From Candidatus Neomicrothrix sp. UBA4542 (GTDB taxonomy: Bacteria > Actinomycetota > Acidimicrobiia > Acidimicrobiales > Poriferisodalaceae): DNA of 16,064 nucleotides. Below, piece by piece: positions 15,732 through 16,064 of this stretch. The stretch spans positions 1-16,064 of the forward strand of contig DGLO01000034.1 of NCBI GenBank assembly GCA_002388005.1, written 5' to 3'. The notes below the pieces were generated by a model. The model was not told the DNA's origin and ran no database searches. It saw only the letters and a list, made by a program, of their open reading frames with translations. Made by a program: the position numbers and the translations under genes. The first letter of the stretch is position 1, and every line of letters begins with the position of its first letter.

Positions 15732-16064
15732 ACACCCGACGTCGACCAACATCACCAGATCGCAGGGAACTATTGACGGGACAGCCCGAAGCCAGCGATT
15801 TGGTCACAGATCCTGCACCGTTTGGTTCACTGGTCTCTCCGGGTCCGGCAAGTCAACGCTCGCCTTAGCTTTGGAGGCAACGCTTCATTCGCGCGGAATT
15901 GGAAGTTACGTCTTAGATGGTGACAACATTCGATTCGGCCTCAACAGCGATCTAGGCTTCACCCCTTCCGATCGAACCGAAAACATTCGCCGCGTTGGTG
16001 AGGTAGCACGCCTTTTTTGCGACGCAGGACTCGTCGTTGTCACGGCGTTCATCTCGCCCTATTT
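15724..16064 (+). CDS. cysC: Adenylylsulfate kinase (CysC), N-terminal part, cut by window end
   Basis: An open frame from ATG 15724 runs off the right edge, giving the first 113 residues of an APS kinase, which makes PAPS from APS and ATP. Visible motifs are C-T-V-W-F-T-G-L-S-G-S-G-K-S-T (P-loop), L-D-G-D-N-I-R-F-G-L-N, D-L-G-F-T, D-R-T-E-N-I-R-R-V-G-E-V-A-R and, at the very edge, T-A-F-I-S-P-Y. All are canonical for CysC. By hand alignment about half of ~92 residues match the kinase domain of the preceding fusion protein, so the two are clearly related but diverged. It overlaps the cysN-cysC stop by 8 bases, so translation is probably coupled. The canonical F-I-S-P-Y segment, absent from the fused domain, suggests this copy is the dependable kinase. 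Confidence 0.93.
   Translation, partial: MVEHPTSTNITRSQGTIDGTARSQRFGHRSCTVWFTGLSGSGKSTLALALEATLHSRGIGSYVLDGDNIRFGLNSDLGFTPSDRTENIRRVGEVARLFCDAGLVVVTAFISPY

Noticed and set aside
1..16064. Mobile elements, tRNA/rRNA genes, CRISPR arrays or phage genes.
   Set aside because: I found no transposase or integrase motifs, no terminal inverted repeats, no regularly spaced repeats and no tRNA-like or rRNA sequence on either strand.

Overview
The window is a gene-dense stretch of bacterial DNA of moderate GC content. Every gene I can support lies on the + strand, and most neighbours are spaced by fewer than 25 bases or overlap. GTG starts, the 759-residue arylsulfatase type, the fused Liv-type transporter proteins and a fused CysN-CysC suggest a high- to mid-GC Gram-positive lineage. 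My best guess is a marine or aquatic actinobacterium (Acidimicrobiia-like). Placement is an inference from protein style only; there is no rRNA or marker gene here. A SAR202-like Chloroflexi source is the main alternative.

Layout. (1) 1-675: the C-terminal part of a membrane fatty-acid-desaturase-type di-iron enzyme, cut by the window edge. (2) 730-852: a possible 40-residue single-pass membrane peptide that overlaps the start of the next gene. (3) 837-5988: a catabolic-looking block with an RNase Z/arylsulfatase-like metallo-beta-lactamase-fold hydrolase, a formylglycine-type arylsulfatase without signal peptide, a DUF1330-family protein and an MttB-superfamily (non-pyrrolysine) methyltransferase. 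(4) 5998-12795: an ABC importer of the branched-chain-amino-acid (Liv) type in three polypeptides: a LivH-LivM fused permease, a 967-residue protein joining a 12-helix MFS transporter to both LivF- and LivG-type ATPases, and a membrane-anchored substrate-binding protein. (5) 12871-16064: sulfate activation, with CysD, a CysN-CysC fusion and a second, stand-alone CysC cut by the right edge.

How they may work together (inference): the importer brings in an organic compound. The cytoplasmic sulfatase and possibly the MBL hydrolase cleave a sulfate (or other) ester. The MttB-like enzyme removes a methyl group from a quaternary amine or related compound. CysD/CysN/CysC convert sulfate to APS and PAPS. 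The corrinoid protein, the methyl-acceptor enzyme, APS/PAPS reductase and any transcription regulator are not in the window, so the substrate and the direction of the pathway are open.

Most notable points: the MFS-LivF-LivG fusion; two different APS kinase domains in tandem, the fused one lacking the usual FISP-(Y/F/H)-R segment; and the cysD/cysN junction, where an in-phase A AAA AAA heptamer, an open -1 frame into cysN and a perfect 6-bp hairpin coincide.
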